Part shown: positions 10,057 to 19,520 of the stretch, piece by piece
How positions within the stretch are numbered: the stretch's first letter is position 1
How the letters are laid out: each line of letters begins with the position of its first letter
Assembly: GCA_947625015.1 (NCBI GenBank)
Contig: CANQMR010000005.1
Coordinates: 62,001 to 126,000, forward strand
Direction of reading: 5' to 3'
Length of the DNA: 64,000 nucleotides
Source: an uncultured Lachnospiraceae bacterium
GTDB taxonomy: Bacteria > Bacillota > Clostridia > Lachnospirales > Lachnospiraceae
The notes under the pieces: generated by a model
The model's database searches: none
Seen by the model: only the letters and a program-made list of their open reading frames with translations
Told to the model about the DNA's origin: nothing
Position numbers and translations under genes: made by a program

Positions 10057-10106
10057 ACTATAACACCTCCAATAGCCAACTAATCCTTCTGCCTCAACTG
10101 ATAAAA

Positions 10107-10616
10107 CTATTGGATTGTAAACTTGCTAAAGGATAACCGGTATATACACTGCGTACCATATTTTTTCTGTAAGGCGTCCAAAATCTGCTTTTTAATCTTT
10201 TCCTGCGTCTCCTGGTCGTCAACCTCCGCATACGTATAATTCTGAACCACATTTCTGGCCTCGTCAAATACCGCGCCCTGGGCGTCTGTCAATACAGCAT
10301 TCAAATCATCATATTCCTTGGAGGATTTATCCAATTCCAAAGTCATCCCCATCTGTACATAATGCTTATCGCCGCTGCCGTCATCTTTTAGGTTGACAAC
10401 CTGGGCCTCCACATTATAGGTGGCAATATTCTTAAGTTCCACTGTGGGCTGCCCGTCGTTGCTCTCCAACTCCAGATTCAGCACAGAGGCAATCTCTGAA
10501 ATCAGATTGTTTGTCTTCTTTGCCGAAGGCATACAGACAAACACCAGCATAACATTTAAAATCAAATTCACCACACACAATGCCAATATGATAACTGTAA
10601 TCAAATTCTTCTTCAT
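10107..10616 (-). CDS. fliL: FliL, stator-associated basal body protein
   Basis: Inner-membrane protein around the stator units that supports torque. It has one N-terminal membrane helix (about residues 6-29) and a periplasmic-side FliL domain. At 169 residues it is usual for the family. Its place between motB and fliM supports the call. GGAGG is present, though spaced rather far (about 14 bases) from ATG. Confidence 0.88.
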   Translation of the reverse strand: MKKNLITVIILALCVVNLILNVMLVFVCMPSAKKTNNLISEIASVLNLELESNDGQPTVELKNIATYNVEAQVVNLKDDGSGDKHYVQMGMTLELDKSSKEYDDLNAVLTDAQGAVFDEARNVVQNYTYAEVDDQETQEKIKKQILDALQKKYGTQCIYRLSFSKFTIQ

Positions 10617-10637
10617 GTCTTTCTTTTCTTCCTCCCT

Positions 10638-11570
10638 TTACGATTCAGAATTCAACGGGTTAAATATCTTAATGGATACCCGCCTGTTTCTGGCGCGGCC
10701 TTCTTCTGTATCATTAGAGGCCACCGGACGGCTGTCCCCATAACCGGCAACCTTCATATTCGCATCAATGAGATTGGCCTGTGCTTCCACATATTCCAAC
10801 ACCTTATTCGCCCTGGCTGTGGACAGATACCGGTTGCTCTCATACTTGGCTGTGCTGATTGGCACATTGTCTGTATGCCCTTCTATCTCAATGGTACAAT
10901 CCCTGTATCTCTCCATGATGGAAGCAATCTTCTGCATAAAGATAAGGGCGTCCTCCCTGACCTCGGCTTCACCGGGATTAAAAAGTATGGCTCCGTTAAG
11001 ATCCATGGAAACATACTGGGCGTTATAATCCATGACCATGCGGTCATCTATGCTGTAGGATTCCGCCATCTGTGAAATCTCATCATACATCTCCTCAGAC
11101 TGCTCTAACCCCTGTTCATCCATCTTTTCCTTAAGCTCCTGCTCGGATAGCTCTGTCTTGTCCTGGTCGGTTTTGCCGCCGACAATCTCCTCGGAGTTAT
11201 TTTCAATGCTGTCCGGCTGGTCGGAACTGTCACTGGTTCCCTCATCTGCGCCTGTAGCAGATAAATCCTGATTATTGCCCTCCACCTCAGAGGCAACGCC
11301 AATGTACTCTAAGATAGACTCAATTCCCGGAAGCTGCGTCACTCCGCCGGACACAACAGCTCCCTCCACCAAAGATACGGAACCGGCTTCTAATATACTA
11401 AAGCTGACATTCTCAAAGGAGGCTGCAATTCTCTGAATCTTCCCCTCATCCATAGTGGAACTTGCGAACAAAAGCACAAAGAAGCAAAGGAGCAGGTTCA
11501 TCAAATCACTAAAGGTTGACATCCAGGCCGGCGAGCCCTCCTCAGGCGGCTTTTCTTTTCGCTTAGCCAT
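10638..11570 (-). CDS. motB: MotB, stator protein with peptidoglycan-binding domain
   Basis: Proton (or sodium) channel partner of MotA, anchored to the wall. The single N-terminal membrane helix carries the ion-binding aspartate, Asp22 in FSDLMNLLLCF. An acidic low-complexity region (about 95-150) precedes an OmpA-like domain with EIEGHTDNVP and AGYGDSRPVASN. The start follows the motA stop by two bases. The acidic linker is longer than in B. subtilis MotB. Confidence 0.95.
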   Translation of the reverse strand: MAKRKEKPPEEGSPAWMSTFSDLMNLLLCFFVLLFASSTMDEGKIQRIAASFENVSFSILEAGSVSLVEGAVVSGGVTQLPGIESILEYIGVASEVEGNNQDLSATGADEGTSDSSDQPDSIENNSEEIVGGKTDQDKTELSEQELKEKMDEQGLEQSEEMYDEISQMAESYSIDDRMVMDYNAQYVSMDLNGAILFNPGEAEVREDALIFMQKIASIMERYRDCTIEIEGHTDNVPISTAKYESNRYLSTARANKVLEYVEAQANLIDANMKVAGYGDSRPVASNDTEEGRARNRRVSIKIFNPLNSES

Positions 11571-11572
11571 AA

Positions 11573-12370
11573 TTATTCACCGCCTCCTCCGTTGCCTTCA
11601 GCCAAATCCTCTCTCATACCCGGAGCAAGGAACGACTTCAGCTTCTCTTCAATTACTCTTGGGTTCTCTCCTGCCTGAATGGACAGAAGACCTTCTATCA
11701 TAATCTCTTTTAACTGTATCTCCGCATCATTGAACACGCCCAGCTTGGTAGAAATGGGAGCGCTGATCCAGTTTGCCAGTACGGAACCATAATATGTAGT
11801 AATCAATGCCACCGCCATATTCGGACCGATGGAATCCGGATCTGACAGATTCTGTAACATCAGCACCAGACCAATCAGGGTACCAATCATTCCCCATGCA
11901 GGTCCCATGGCTCCAATCTGCTTCCAGAAGCCAATGTTCTTCTGGTGCCTAGCGTCTGTATTCACCAGCTCTGCCTCTAAGATTCCCCGGACTAGTTCCG
12001 GGTCAGTTCCATCTACGATGAGCAAAATTCCCTTTTTCATAAAAGGCTCTTCCAATGCATTGGCCGATTCCTCTAAGGCTAAAAGCCCTTCCTTTCTGGC
12101 CACATTGGACAAATCAATAATCTGTTTGATGGTTCCCACTAAATCCATCTGCGGCGCCTTAAAGGCCAGACCAAACGATTTGATTCCTCCGACGAAATCC
12201 TGCAACGGATAACTGGCAAATACACATCCGAATGTACCGCCGAATGTAATCAGTACAGAAGGTACATCTACGAAATAACGAAGTCCTGCCGCTCCGGCAT
12301 CACCAGTCGCCATACCGAAAATCATCAGCGCAAAGGATGCCACCATACCAATTATTGTTGAAATATCCAC
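11573..12370 (-). CDS. motA: MotA, stator ion-channel protein
   Basis: Four-helix stator subunit (265 residues) of the flagellar motor. The first helices read ISTIIGMVASFALMIFG, and the conserved GPAWGMIGTLIGLVLML helix with its proline is seen near residue 153. GTG start with a GAGGTG ribosome site 6-7 bases ahead. A gap of about 120 bases to flbD contains no recognisable gene. Residues do not decide whether the ion is H+ or Na+. Confidence 0.95.
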   Translation of the reverse strand: MDISTIIGMVASFALMIFGMATGDAGAAGLRYFVDVPSVLITFGGTFGCVFASYPLQDFVGGIKSFGLAFKAPQMDLVGTIKQIIDLSNVARKEGLLALEESANALEEPFMKKGILLIVDGTDPELVRGILEAELVNTDARHQKNIGFWKQIGAMGPAWGMIGTLIGLVLMLQNLSDPDSIGPNMAVALITTYYGSVLANWISAPISTKLGVFNDAEIQLKEIMIEGLLSIQAGENPRVIEEKLKSFLAPGMREDLAEGNGGGGE

Positions 12371-12489
12371 AAGTTACACCTCACTAATCTACAGTAAATT
12401 AAGGCTTCCCAGTCCTTAAAAAGAAACCTTTTCCATAAAACAATATAAATTATATCACAAATTCTAAATATATGCCACTAAAATTTGCA

Positions 12490-12675
12490 TCATTGCAGAA
12501 ATATTGCCCGTTTATATGATATTACTAAATTTGTCACTTCTTGTCTACTCTCTTTTACAACTATTTTTTTGCCGGTGGTAAGCGATATTACTGTGTCCGG
12601 CGTCTCCTCCACAAACTCAATAACCTCCGCATTCAATGTGAACTTAACATCATTGAGTCTAGTTAATTCTATCAT
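12490..12675 (-). CDS. flbD: FlbD family flagellar protein
   Basis: Small protein (61 residues) of the FlbD/SwrD family, needed in B. subtilis for full motor power, always near motA. It begins MIELTRLND and contains EETPDTVISLTTGKK, the family signature. The ATG at 12675 is preceded by AGGAGG at the right distance, so the 26 codons further upstream in the same frame are not used. It is the first gene after the CodY-box promoter. Confidence 0.9.
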   Translation of the reverse strand: MIELTRLNDVKFTLNAEVIEFVEETPDTVISLTTGKKIVVKESRQEVTNLVISYKRAIFLQ

Positions 12676-12763
12676 AGAATCCTCCTTTTTCCTATTGTTA
12701 ATATTTACAATCGCAGCATATAAATCCGGTATTATACCATGCAGCAGCCACAATGATTATATT

Positions 12764-12791
12764 ATTATAACATTTTCAGAAAATTCTGCAA
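12764..12791 (-). promoter_or_regulatory. Sigma-A type promoter with CodY box in its spacer
   Basis: On the minus strand TTGCAG and TATAAT are separated by 16 bases. The spacer is occupied by AATTTTCTGAAAATG (12771-12785), which matches the CodY consensus AATTTTCWGAAAATT at 14 of 15 positions. It reads toward flbD-motA and the rest of the second flagellar unit. A repressor bound here would block RNA polymerase, so direct CodY repression is inferred; codY lies at 24.5-25.2 kb in this window. Confidence 0.75.
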
Positions 12792-12832
12792 TCCGTTAAT
12801 GCCTCTCCGCTTCTCTTTCTCATAACATTTAC

Positions 12833-12876
12833 GCAAAAAAATGAGGCTGTGTACAATCTTTATCGCACACAGCCCC
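12833..12876 (-). terminator. Intrinsic terminator after flgE
   Basis: On the minus strand GGGGCTGTGTGC pairs with GTACACAGCCTC around a short loop and is followed by a run of T. It separates the flgB-flgE unit from the flbD-flhG unit. Confidence 0.85.
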
Positions 12877-12891
12877 AATGCCGTTTACCTA

Positions 12892-14298
12892 TTATCTCTT
12901 AAGATTTACCAGTTCCTCAATCAGTGTATCGGAAACAGTAATAATTCTGGAGTTCGCCTGGAATCCTCTCTGGGTAACGATCATTTCCGTAAATTCCTGG
13001 GACAAATCCACATTGGACATCTCTAATACGCCCTGCGTCATCTTCTCGCCGGTACTCGAAATATCCTGACCAATTCCATCAAAGGAACCGGAGGCCTTTG
13101 TCTCCTGATATAAACTGTCACCAATAGCCTCTAAGCCGGCCGGATTAATAAAGTTGGCAACTGCGATCTGGCCTAACAGTCTGTTGATACCATTGTCATA
13201 GACGCCGTAAATCATACCGGAAGTATCAATCTTCACATCAGAAAGAATACCTACCTTACGTCCTCCTCCGGTGGCATCTGTACCGCCTCTGTGAATCTCA
13301 AAATCACATTCTTCCTTCTTCGCATACATCTTTAAGTTGGAAAAATCAACTTCGATACCGTTAATATCATCACCCGTCGGCGGGTCAGAAATCTGTCTGA
13401 ACACATCGCCAACCTGATCATTCTTAGGCTTAATCACCAGAGAAAGGGTCTTTCCCGCATCTCCTGTATTTCCGCCTACGCCCTCAAAATTACCATTGTC
13501 CGGATCAAATTTAATTGTACTACTTATATTGTCGCCATTAAGTCCACCTGAAAACGTAGCCGTATATGTTCCGTTTGCTGGATCAATAATATTGACATTA
13601 TTAGCGTCAGTAATGGAAACCACTTCAACGTCAAAAGCACTTTCAATATCTTCGTTCTGCGTTACTTTCATCTTAACCGTATAGGCATTGCCCAGATTAT
13701 CATAGATAGAAACCGTCTTTACCACTCCGTCTTCTGTTTCCAGATTCGGATCTGTCTTTGCAATTCCGCCTGAAAAATATGTCTTTGATGTCAGTTCTGG
13801 CGGAGCAGTCTTAAACTCTTCAGACTCCGGCCGCAAAGCAGATACGGTATCTCTCCGAATCTGATTGGGATTATCCGGATCTACCTGCCAGCCCATTACC
13901 AAATCACCGCTTCCTGTAACCAGATTACCGGCATCATCTGTATTGAATGCGCCAACCTTGGTAAAGTAATTAATGCCGCCGCGGTTTACAATGAAAAATG
14001 AACTGCCGTTAATCATCAGGTCATAGGGGTTGTTCGTAGACTGTGCAGAGCCGGACTGGTGGGAAACAGTAATCGTTGCCACGCTGGCGCCCAAACCGAT
14101 CTGCTTTGCATTGGTACCTCCGCTATTTTCTGAGGCGCCGGTTGCGCTCTGGGTTGTTTGATACAACACATCCCGGAATAACACCTGACTGGCCTTAAAA
14201 CCTACTGTATTAACATTTGAAATATTGTTACCAATTACATCCATTTTGGTCTGGTGTGTCTTAAGACCTGCAACACCAGAATAAAGTGATCTCATCAT
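12892..14298 (-). CDS. flgE: FlgE, flagellar hook protein
   Basis: Building block of the flagellar hook, exported through the flagellar channel. The N-terminus MMRSLYSGVAGLKTHQ with NNISNVNTVGFK is the rod/hook signature, and the C-terminus (MIVTQRGFQANSRIITVSD) is the matching coiled-coil part. The middle (about 150-400) is the variable surface region. ATG-ATG start with GGAGGTCG ahead. A terminator follows immediately. Confidence 0.95.
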   Translation of the reverse strand: MMRSLYSGVAGLKTHQTKMDVIGNNISNVNTVGFKASQVLFRDVLYQTTQSATGASENSGGTNAKQIGLGASVATITVSHQSGSAQSTNNPYDLMINGSSFFIVNRGGINYFTKVGAFNTDDAGNLVTGSGDLVMGWQVDPDNPNQIRRDTVSALRPESEEFKTAPPELTSKTYFSGGIAKTDPNLETEDGVVKTVSIYDNLGNAYTVKMKVTQNEDIESAFDVEVVSITDANNVNIIDPANGTYTATFSGGLNGDNISSTIKFDPDNGNFEGVGGNTGDAGKTLSLVIKPKNDQVGDVFRQISDPPTGDDINGIEVDFSNLKMYAKKEECDFEIHRGGTDATGGGRKVGILSDVKIDTSGMIYGVYDNGINRLLGQIAVANFINPAGLEAIGDSLYQETKASGSFDGIGQDISSTGEKMTQGVLEMSNVDLSQEFTEMIVTQRGFQANSRIITVSDTLIEELVNLKR

Positions 14299-14376
14299 AA
14301 TTCATCGACCTCCTAAATCTTCATTGATGTGCTCCCCATCTGTCATTCAGGGGATTCTAGCCTCCAAAAGGTCCGG

Positions 14377-14787
14377 CTATACAATGACTGCTCCATCAAT
14401 ATTGGTAAATACATTACTGTCATTTGACTCCTGATCCATTGCTGTGACTACCGTATTGTTCTTGATATTCACAATAAATGCGATGTTATCCAGCATCACT
14501 AAGGATTCCTGAATACTCTTTTCCTTGGCCTGCATAACGCCCTTGTTCAAGCGGTTCATCTGGTTCTCATCCAGATTAATGTTCCGGCTGGCAAGCCGCT
14601 CGTTGGCATGTTTGGAAAAGATTACCTGCTGGGATTGCTGTTCCTTTGCCCTGGTCTTTTCAAAAACCTGCTGGAAAGTAAGTCCCTGCGCATTGGCTTT
14701 CTCCTTCGGTCTGCTCTCAATGCCGCCCTTTAAATAGGCTTCTGCCATCTGGTCAATGGATACAAAGGAATTTTGTAAACGCTCCAT
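14377..14787 (-). CDS. Flagellar operon protein (TIGR02530 type)
   Basis: 136-residue protein of the family found in Firmicutes flagellar operons between flgD and flgE. Its body contains VIFSKHANERLASRNINLDE and ends in TVVTAMDQ, both typical of this family. Function is not established; a role in hook assembly is inferred from position only. The ATG at 14787 has AAGGGG ahead; the longer in-frame reading (to 14928) overlaps flgD and is unlikely. Confidence 0.85.
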   Translation of the reverse strand: MERLQNSFVSIDQMAEAYLKGGIESRPKEKANAQGLTFQQVFEKTRAKEQQSQQVIFSKHANERLASRNINLDENQMNRLNKGVMQAKEKSIQESLVMLDNIAFIVNIKNNTVVTAMDQESNDSNVFTNIDGAVIV

Positions 14788-14818
14788 GTTATCGCCCCTT
14801 TTCCTTAAGGTCCACCTA

Positions 14819-15358
14819 CTATACTGTTTCGGTGTTATCCGATCCGTCGGAATCTCCATTTCCTTTCCCACCGTCGCCGTCAACATTATCGCTGTTGTTA
14901 TCATCAGTGCCGTCTGACGGTTCCGCACTGTTAATTAAGTGCTCCAGATAATCAATGCTTACCACAGAATCCAAATAATCAGCCGGGTAATAATTATCAT
15001 TTACATGTAAATATACTTTCCCCTCGCTTAAGGTCACATAATCCACAAGCCCGCTGATCTGATCCACATTGCCCACCGCATCCGGCACATTCAGTATGAC
15101 ATACTGTCCCGTAAGGTTCATGGCCTGACCGTTTGCAAAAGAGGTGCTTAAGTTCTGTAGCTCTTCTACGGAAGAAAACTGTGCTAACTGTGACATATAC
15201 TCTGTGTTACTGGTTGGTTCCAATGGGTCCTGATACTGCATCTGTGCAACTAACAGCTTTAAAAATGCATCTTTATCCAAAGAGCTGTTGGATTTCTCCT
15301 TCGTTGCCGCTGCCGGTGTGCTGCCCACATTGGAAGTATCAATTCCTATTCCTGGCAT
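14819..15358 (-). CDS. flgD: FlgD, hook cap protein
   Basis: Scaffold at the tip of the growing hook that guides FlgE assembly. The N-terminal domain has DKDAFLKLLVAQMQYQDPLEPTS, the FlgD signature, and SQLAQFSSVEEL. The C-terminal half is short and ends in an Asp/Asn/Gly-rich low-complexity tail, so the usual second domain is reduced. Start chosen at 15358, where AAGGAGG lies 8 bases before ATG. Confidence 0.93.
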   Translation of the reverse strand: MPGIGIDTSNVGSTPAAATKEKSNSSLDKDAFLKLLVAQMQYQDPLEPTSNTEYMSQLAQFSSVEELQNLSTSFANGQAMNLTGQYVILNVPDAVGNVDQISGLVDYVTLSEGKVYLHVNDNYYPADYLDSVVSIDYLEHLINSAEPSDGTDDNNSDNVDGDGGKGNGDSDGSDNTETV

Positions 15359-15422
15359 ATCTTCATCCTCCTTTTCTTTCATACTACATATTGTATCGGC
15401 AAAATATGAAAATACTTTATAG

Positions 15423-16904
15423 CTATGCCGTATAGCTTACGCTGCTTCCGGCGGCCTGCATCCGCGCTTCCTCCGCCGCTTCTTCCTCTGCCATATCCGT
15501 CTCCGGCTCTGACAAATCTAATCTTCTGTGCCTGTTAGAGGTCTGGTTCTCCGTCTGGGAGTCCTGATTCTCATCCCCTCGCTCAAAACCTGTGGTTGAA
15601 ACCATCACTTCGATTGCATCAACCTTTAGATTCTGCTCCTGCATACTCTCTTTCAGATTGGTAAGACCATTTTCAACAGCCTGCTTCGCCGCCTCTGTCT
15701 CGGCTACAATTCTTGCCGTCATGACGCCGTCCTTAGACACAACATGAATCTGGATTCTTCCTAAATGCTCCGGATAAAGCTGCATCTCCATGGAGGTAAC
15801 TGTCTGGTTCATCTGAACCTTTACCTGCTCCACAATCTGATTGATGACTTCCGCCCCGCGTACGGGCTGTGCTTCCGGTACTTCAGCAATATTGTCCACT
15901 GCATTTTCAATAGCCTGCAATATGGGGTTGGCAAAAGCCTTCTGTGTCTGTAAATTTGTCTGTTCCCCCTTTGCCCTTTCTGTCGTCACCTCCGACGGGC
16001 TCTTAGTGTCTTCCTGTTGATGAAAACTTTCCTCCTGCTGTCCGTTGCCGGTCTGCTTATTCTGCACTACCGTTACCTGAGGCTCTTTGACAGGATTCTC
16101 TGTTATTTCTGTCCCATCAGGCGTTACCGGCTGTAATTGTTTTGTTGAACTTTGCTGCAATAAAATCTGCGGTTCCTCTTTCAGTTTCTGTACCAGTTGA
16201 GCGGCTTCGGGAAATTCACGAAATCCCTCTTCGGCCTCCGGACTGGTTATCAGGGCCTCTAAATCAACCGAATCTGTTAAATCCAAAGCGTCAAATTCGT
16301 CCAAAAGCTCCTGAAATTCTCCTAAAAAGTCTTTCAACTCCTGATTCAGATTCTCATCCACAATTAAATCTGAGACCTCCGCCTGGTTCATTTGCAGGAA
16401 AAATCCCTTTAATCCGTCTGCGGTGAAGAGTTCTTCTACGCTCATGCCAAAACTTTCAAGCTGCTTCGCAAACTCCTCCGGAGAAAGCCCAAACTGTTCC
16501 ATTAGATTCTGCAACAGTTGTCCCACAGTCTCTAACAACGCTTCTTTTTCCTCCGCCGTCAGGTCTGAAACCTCGTCGTCTGCCTTTTGCTGTCCCATAC
16601 CGGCCGGAATCTCTGCCTTTTCTGACCGTTCGGCCCGCTGAGCCCTGTCCGGTTTTTGTGCCTGTCTGGATTCTGGCGGCTTAACGGAAGAATCTGGCTT
16701 GGATCCCCTCTGCGGATCATGCTTTGCGGTCTCACCAACCGGCTGTGCTTTTCCTGTAGCGGTGTCCGCCCTGCTGCCGGCATTGGCAAGAAAACTGGAA
16801 AAATCCGTTGCTGTGGCGTCTGCATTTGACTTTGGCAAAGACTTCCCCGTCTGGTTTCCCACAATCAGCAGATTGGCTGCATTCACACTTTCCTTTACCT
16901 GCAT
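15423..16904 (-). CDS. fliK: FliK, hook-length control protein
   Basis: Secreted ruler that ends hook growth by acting on FlhB. The first ~350 residues are a Gln/Glu/Lys-rich, poorly conserved ruler region. The C-terminal Flg_hook domain (about 370-445) contains MEMQLYPEHLGRIQIHV and ETEAAKQAVENGL and is the basis for the call. Start at ATG 16904, with AAAGGAGG 6 bases ahead; the ATG two codons earlier touches the ribosome site. Confidence 0.92.
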   Translation of the reverse strand: MQVKESVNAANLLIVGNQTGKSLPKSNADATATDFSSFLANAGSRADTATGKAQPVGETAKHDPQRGSKPDSSVKPPESRQAQKPDRAQRAERSEKAEIPAGMGQQKADDEVSDLTAEEKEALLETVGQLLQNLMEQFGLSPEEFAKQLESFGMSVEELFTADGLKGFFLQMNQAEVSDLIVDENLNQELKDFLGEFQELLDEFDALDLTDSVDLEALITSPEAEEGFREFPEAAQLVQKLKEEPQILLQQSSTKQLQPVTPDGTEITENPVKEPQVTVVQNKQTGNGQQEESFHQQEDTKSPSEVTTERAKGEQTNLQTQKAFANPILQAIENAVDNIAEVPEAQPVRGAEVINQIVEQVKVQMNQTVTSMEMQLYPEHLGRIQIHVVSKDGVMTARIVAETEAAKQAVENGLTNLKESMQEQNLKVDAIEVMVSTTGFERGDENQDSQTENQTSNRHRRLDLSEPETDMAEEEAAEEARMQAAGSSVSYTA

Positions 16905-16943
16905 GCACATCCTCCTTTCGTTATATGATATGATAAAGAGCGG

Positions 16944-17714
16944 TCAGTATACTAAAAGTTTCTTGGTGATATTCGCAGAAAAGGCCGGGTCCATTGCCTC
17001 CATTACCTTCGCCCTGCTCTCCGCCTTCATGGCTTTGAGGATCTCCGCAACAGAATCTAAATTGTCCCCCATCTTCTCTAATACCGCCGCCGCCTCCGCA
17101 GGCTTCATGTTCTCGTAGGTCTTCGCTAAATCCTTCATATCCGCATCTGCGGACTCGTTGGAAATAACCTGACGGTAAATTGCCTCTGCATTGGCTGCAT
17201 CTATACTTTCATACCACTCTTTATATGTATCGGCATCTGGAGCGTTTTCTCCATAGACTATTTCGTTATAAAATTCTTCTTTTTGTCTCTGAAATTCACT
17301 CTGGCCTTCCTCAAACACCTTCAAACGCTCTATTTGCTTAGATAAATCGGCATTTTCATCTTTTAATGATTTGTTGCTGGAATTTAACTTTTCATTCTCC
17401 GCCTCTAACTTGGCAATCATCTCTTTTGCCTGGGACAGGGTTGCAATCTCATTCTCCCCTGTGCCTTCTTCTTCCGCTTCTTTTGCTAACTCCTCCTCTG
17501 ACGGTTCGGGAAGAATCTTGTTGACAACCGGCACATCCTTAAGCACAGGGCGCAGAACGCCGCTTCCAAATCCGCCGATATCAAACTTAATCAGGGCGAT
17601 AATAATGGCCAGCCATACCACAACAATTAATATCACAAAAATGCCTGACAAAATTCTGCTGCCAAGGCTTTCCTCATCCGGATCTTTCGTTCTGTCTTTT
17701 TCCTTTTTTGCCAT
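16944..17714 (-). CDS. MotE-like flagellar protein with MgtE-type N domain
   Basis: Membrane-anchored protein with one helix (about residues 24-45), a long coiled coil (about 90-140, LSQAKEMIAKLEAENEKLN) and a C-terminal helical domain with YENMKPAEAAAVLEKMGDN, as in MgtE N-domains and the MotE stator-linked chaperone. It lies between fliJ and fliK and shares one base with the fliJ stop (TAATG). The role in motor or export function is inferred from position and architecture. Confidence 0.8.
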   Translation of the reverse strand: MAKKEKDRTKDPDEESLGSRILSGIFVILIVVVWLAIIIALIKFDIGGFGSGVLRPVLKDVPVVNKILPEPSEEELAKEAEEEGTGENEIATLSQAKEMIAKLEAENEKLNSSNKSLKDENADLSKQIERLKVFEEGQSEFQRQKEEFYNEIVYGENAPDADTYKEWYESIDAANAEAIYRQVISNESADADMKDLAKTYENMKPAEAAAVLEKMGDNLDSVAEILKAMKAESRAKVMEAMDPAFSANITKKLLVY

Positions 17715-18175
17715 TATGAAACCTCCTCGTCCAAATCTTTATTATTATACTGATAGCTGATTAGCTGGTCAATCTCCTTCATCTCCTGCTGATTCATCTC
17801 CTGCTTAAAGACTTCAAACTGATTTTCCTTAAGTTTTTCGTGAATCTTTCTCTCCTGCATGGCCTCATTCATCAGCCGGACCGCTTCTTCGAGCTCCTGC
17901 TCAATCTGTGCGACTACAAGCTGCTGGTCTGCAATATAGTCCTCCATAATCAAAATCGCATCTTTGCACTGCTCAATCTCTAACAGATCAAGCCTTTTTG
18001 AGACCAGTCCCCTATACTCCCGCATATACTGCATATGCCGGTTTTTCAAATAGGAAAGCCGTTCTTCCGCCTCATTCAGCCTTGCGCGGACCGCCATATA
18101 ATTCTGCTTGGCCTGCTCCTCTAATTTATACTTGATATCTAAAATGTTCTGCATTCGATATATAAATCTGGCCAC
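17714..18175 (-). CDS. fliJ: FliJ, export ATPase stalk and chaperone escort
   Basis: Small coiled-coil protein (153 residues) that sits in the FliI ring like the gamma subunit of F-ATPase and recycles chaperones. Almost the whole protein is heptad-rich; it begins MARFIYRMQNILDIKYKLE, typical of FliJ. GTG start with AAAGGAG 8 bases ahead. It is placed right after fliI. Confidence 0.92.
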   Translation of the reverse strand: MARFIYRMQNILDIKYKLEEQAKQNYMAVRARLNEAEERLSYLKNRHMQYMREYRGLVSKRLDLLEIEQCKDAILIMEDYIADQQLVVAQIEQELEEAVRLMNEAMQERKIHEKLKENQFEVFKQEMNQQEMKEIDQLISYQYNNKDLDEEVS

Positions 18176-18191
18176 TTTCCTACTCCTTTAA

Positions 18192-19520
18192 TCAGTCGCT
18201 TTCTTCCCCTTCAAAGATTGCCGACATCATGGCAACCTCCTCGTCAAACTGATATTTGCTGTCCACATCCTGCTTCAAAAACGCATTGACCTGACGGATT
18301 TTGGAAATGGCAAAATCAATATCCGGATTAGAACCGGCTTTGTATGCGCCGATATTAATCAAATCCTCCGCCTCGTTATAGGTGGCCAATACATTTTTCA
18401 GTTTCCCGGCCGCCTCCTTGTGCTCCTTAGAGGCAATCCCGCTCATACACCGGGAAATGCTCTGCAATACATCTACCGCCGGATAATGGTTCTTATGGCC
18501 TAACTTTCTGGACAGCATAATATGTCCGTCCAAAATACCTCTTGCCGTATCGGAAATGGGCTCGTTGAAATCATCGCCGTCCACCAATACCGCATAAAGC
18601 CCGGTAATGGAACCTTTTTCCGAATTACCTGCCCGCTCTAATACCTTGGGCAGTTCGGAATAGACAGACGGGGGATACCCTCTCGTTACCGGCGGTTCCC
18701 CGGAGGCCAAGCCTATCTCCCTCTGGGCCATACAGAAACGCGTCATATTATCCATCATCAAAAGGACGTCCTTGCCCTGATCCCTGAAATACTCCGCAAT
18801 CGCCGTCGCTGTCTTGGCTGCCTTGTTACGGATTAGGGCCGGTTTGTCCGAGGTGGCAATCACAACCACAGAGCGTTTCATGCCTTCCTCGCCTAAGTCT
18901 CTTTCTATAAATTCCCGGACTTCCCTGCCACGCTCCCCGATTAGGGCAATGACATTGACGTCGGCTTTGGTATTTCTTGCAAACATACCCATCAAAGTAG
19001 ATTTACCCACGCCGGAACCGGCAAAGATTCCGATTCTCTGCCCTTTTCCTACCGTAATCATGCCGTCCACAGATTTTACGCCAAGAGGAAGGACCTCGGA
19101 AATGATCTTTCTCTTTAATGCGTCCGGCGGCGGCGCCTCTATGGGATAAGTCTCGTTTAAATGAAGCTCCTTCCCGTCTAACGGCCTTCCAAGGCCGTCT
19201 AAAGAGCGGCCAAGCAGTTCCTCGCCGACCTGCACCTTCAAAGGCTCCTTCGTGTTCTCCACAACGGCGCCAAGGCCTATTCCCTCCACGCTTTCAAACG
19301 GCATCAAAAGCACCCGGTTATCCCGGAAACCCACTACCTCCGCCATCACCTGCTGGGAACCGTCCTTCGAGGTAATTACGCACAAATCATTTAATTTACA
19401 GGTAGGACCTACCGATTCCACAGTAAGTCCTACAATCTTTGCAACCTTCCCAAGCTCTTTGACATAAGAGCGTCCGGCTAAGGAAAAATATTGCTCATAA
19501 TTTATTTCCAAAGAAACCAC
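18192..19520 (-). CDS. fliI: FliI, flagellum-specific export ATPase
   Basis: F1-beta-like ATPase that energises flagellar export with FliH and FliJ. The 442 residues have Walker A GSGVGKST (about 167-174), the FliI-type ALIGERGREVREF and the TRFCMAQREIGLASGEPP signature. The GTG start directly abuts the fliH stop codon, with AAGGA at the fliH end as ribosome site. Confidence 0.96.
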   Translation of the reverse strand: MVSLEINYEQYFSLAGRSYVKELGKVAKIVGLTVESVGPTCKLNDLCVITSKDGSQQVMAEVVGFRDNRVLLMPFESVEGIGLGAVVENTKEPLKVQVGEELLGRSLDGLGRPLDGKELHLNETYPIEAPPPDALKRKIISEVLPLGVKSVDGMITVGKGQRIGIFAGSGVGKSTLMGMFARNTKADVNVIALIGERGREVREFIERDLGEEGMKRSVVVIATSDKPALIRNKAAKTATAIAEYFRDQGKDVLLMMDNMTRFCMAQREIGLASGEPPVTRGYPPSVYSELPKVLERAGNSEKGSITGLYAVLVDGDDFNEPISDTARGILDGHIMLSRKLGHKNHYPAVDVLQSISRCMSGIASKEHKEAAGKLKNVLATYNEAEDLINIGAYKAGSNPDIDFAISKIRQVNAFLKQDVDSKYQFDEEVAMMSAIFEGEESD

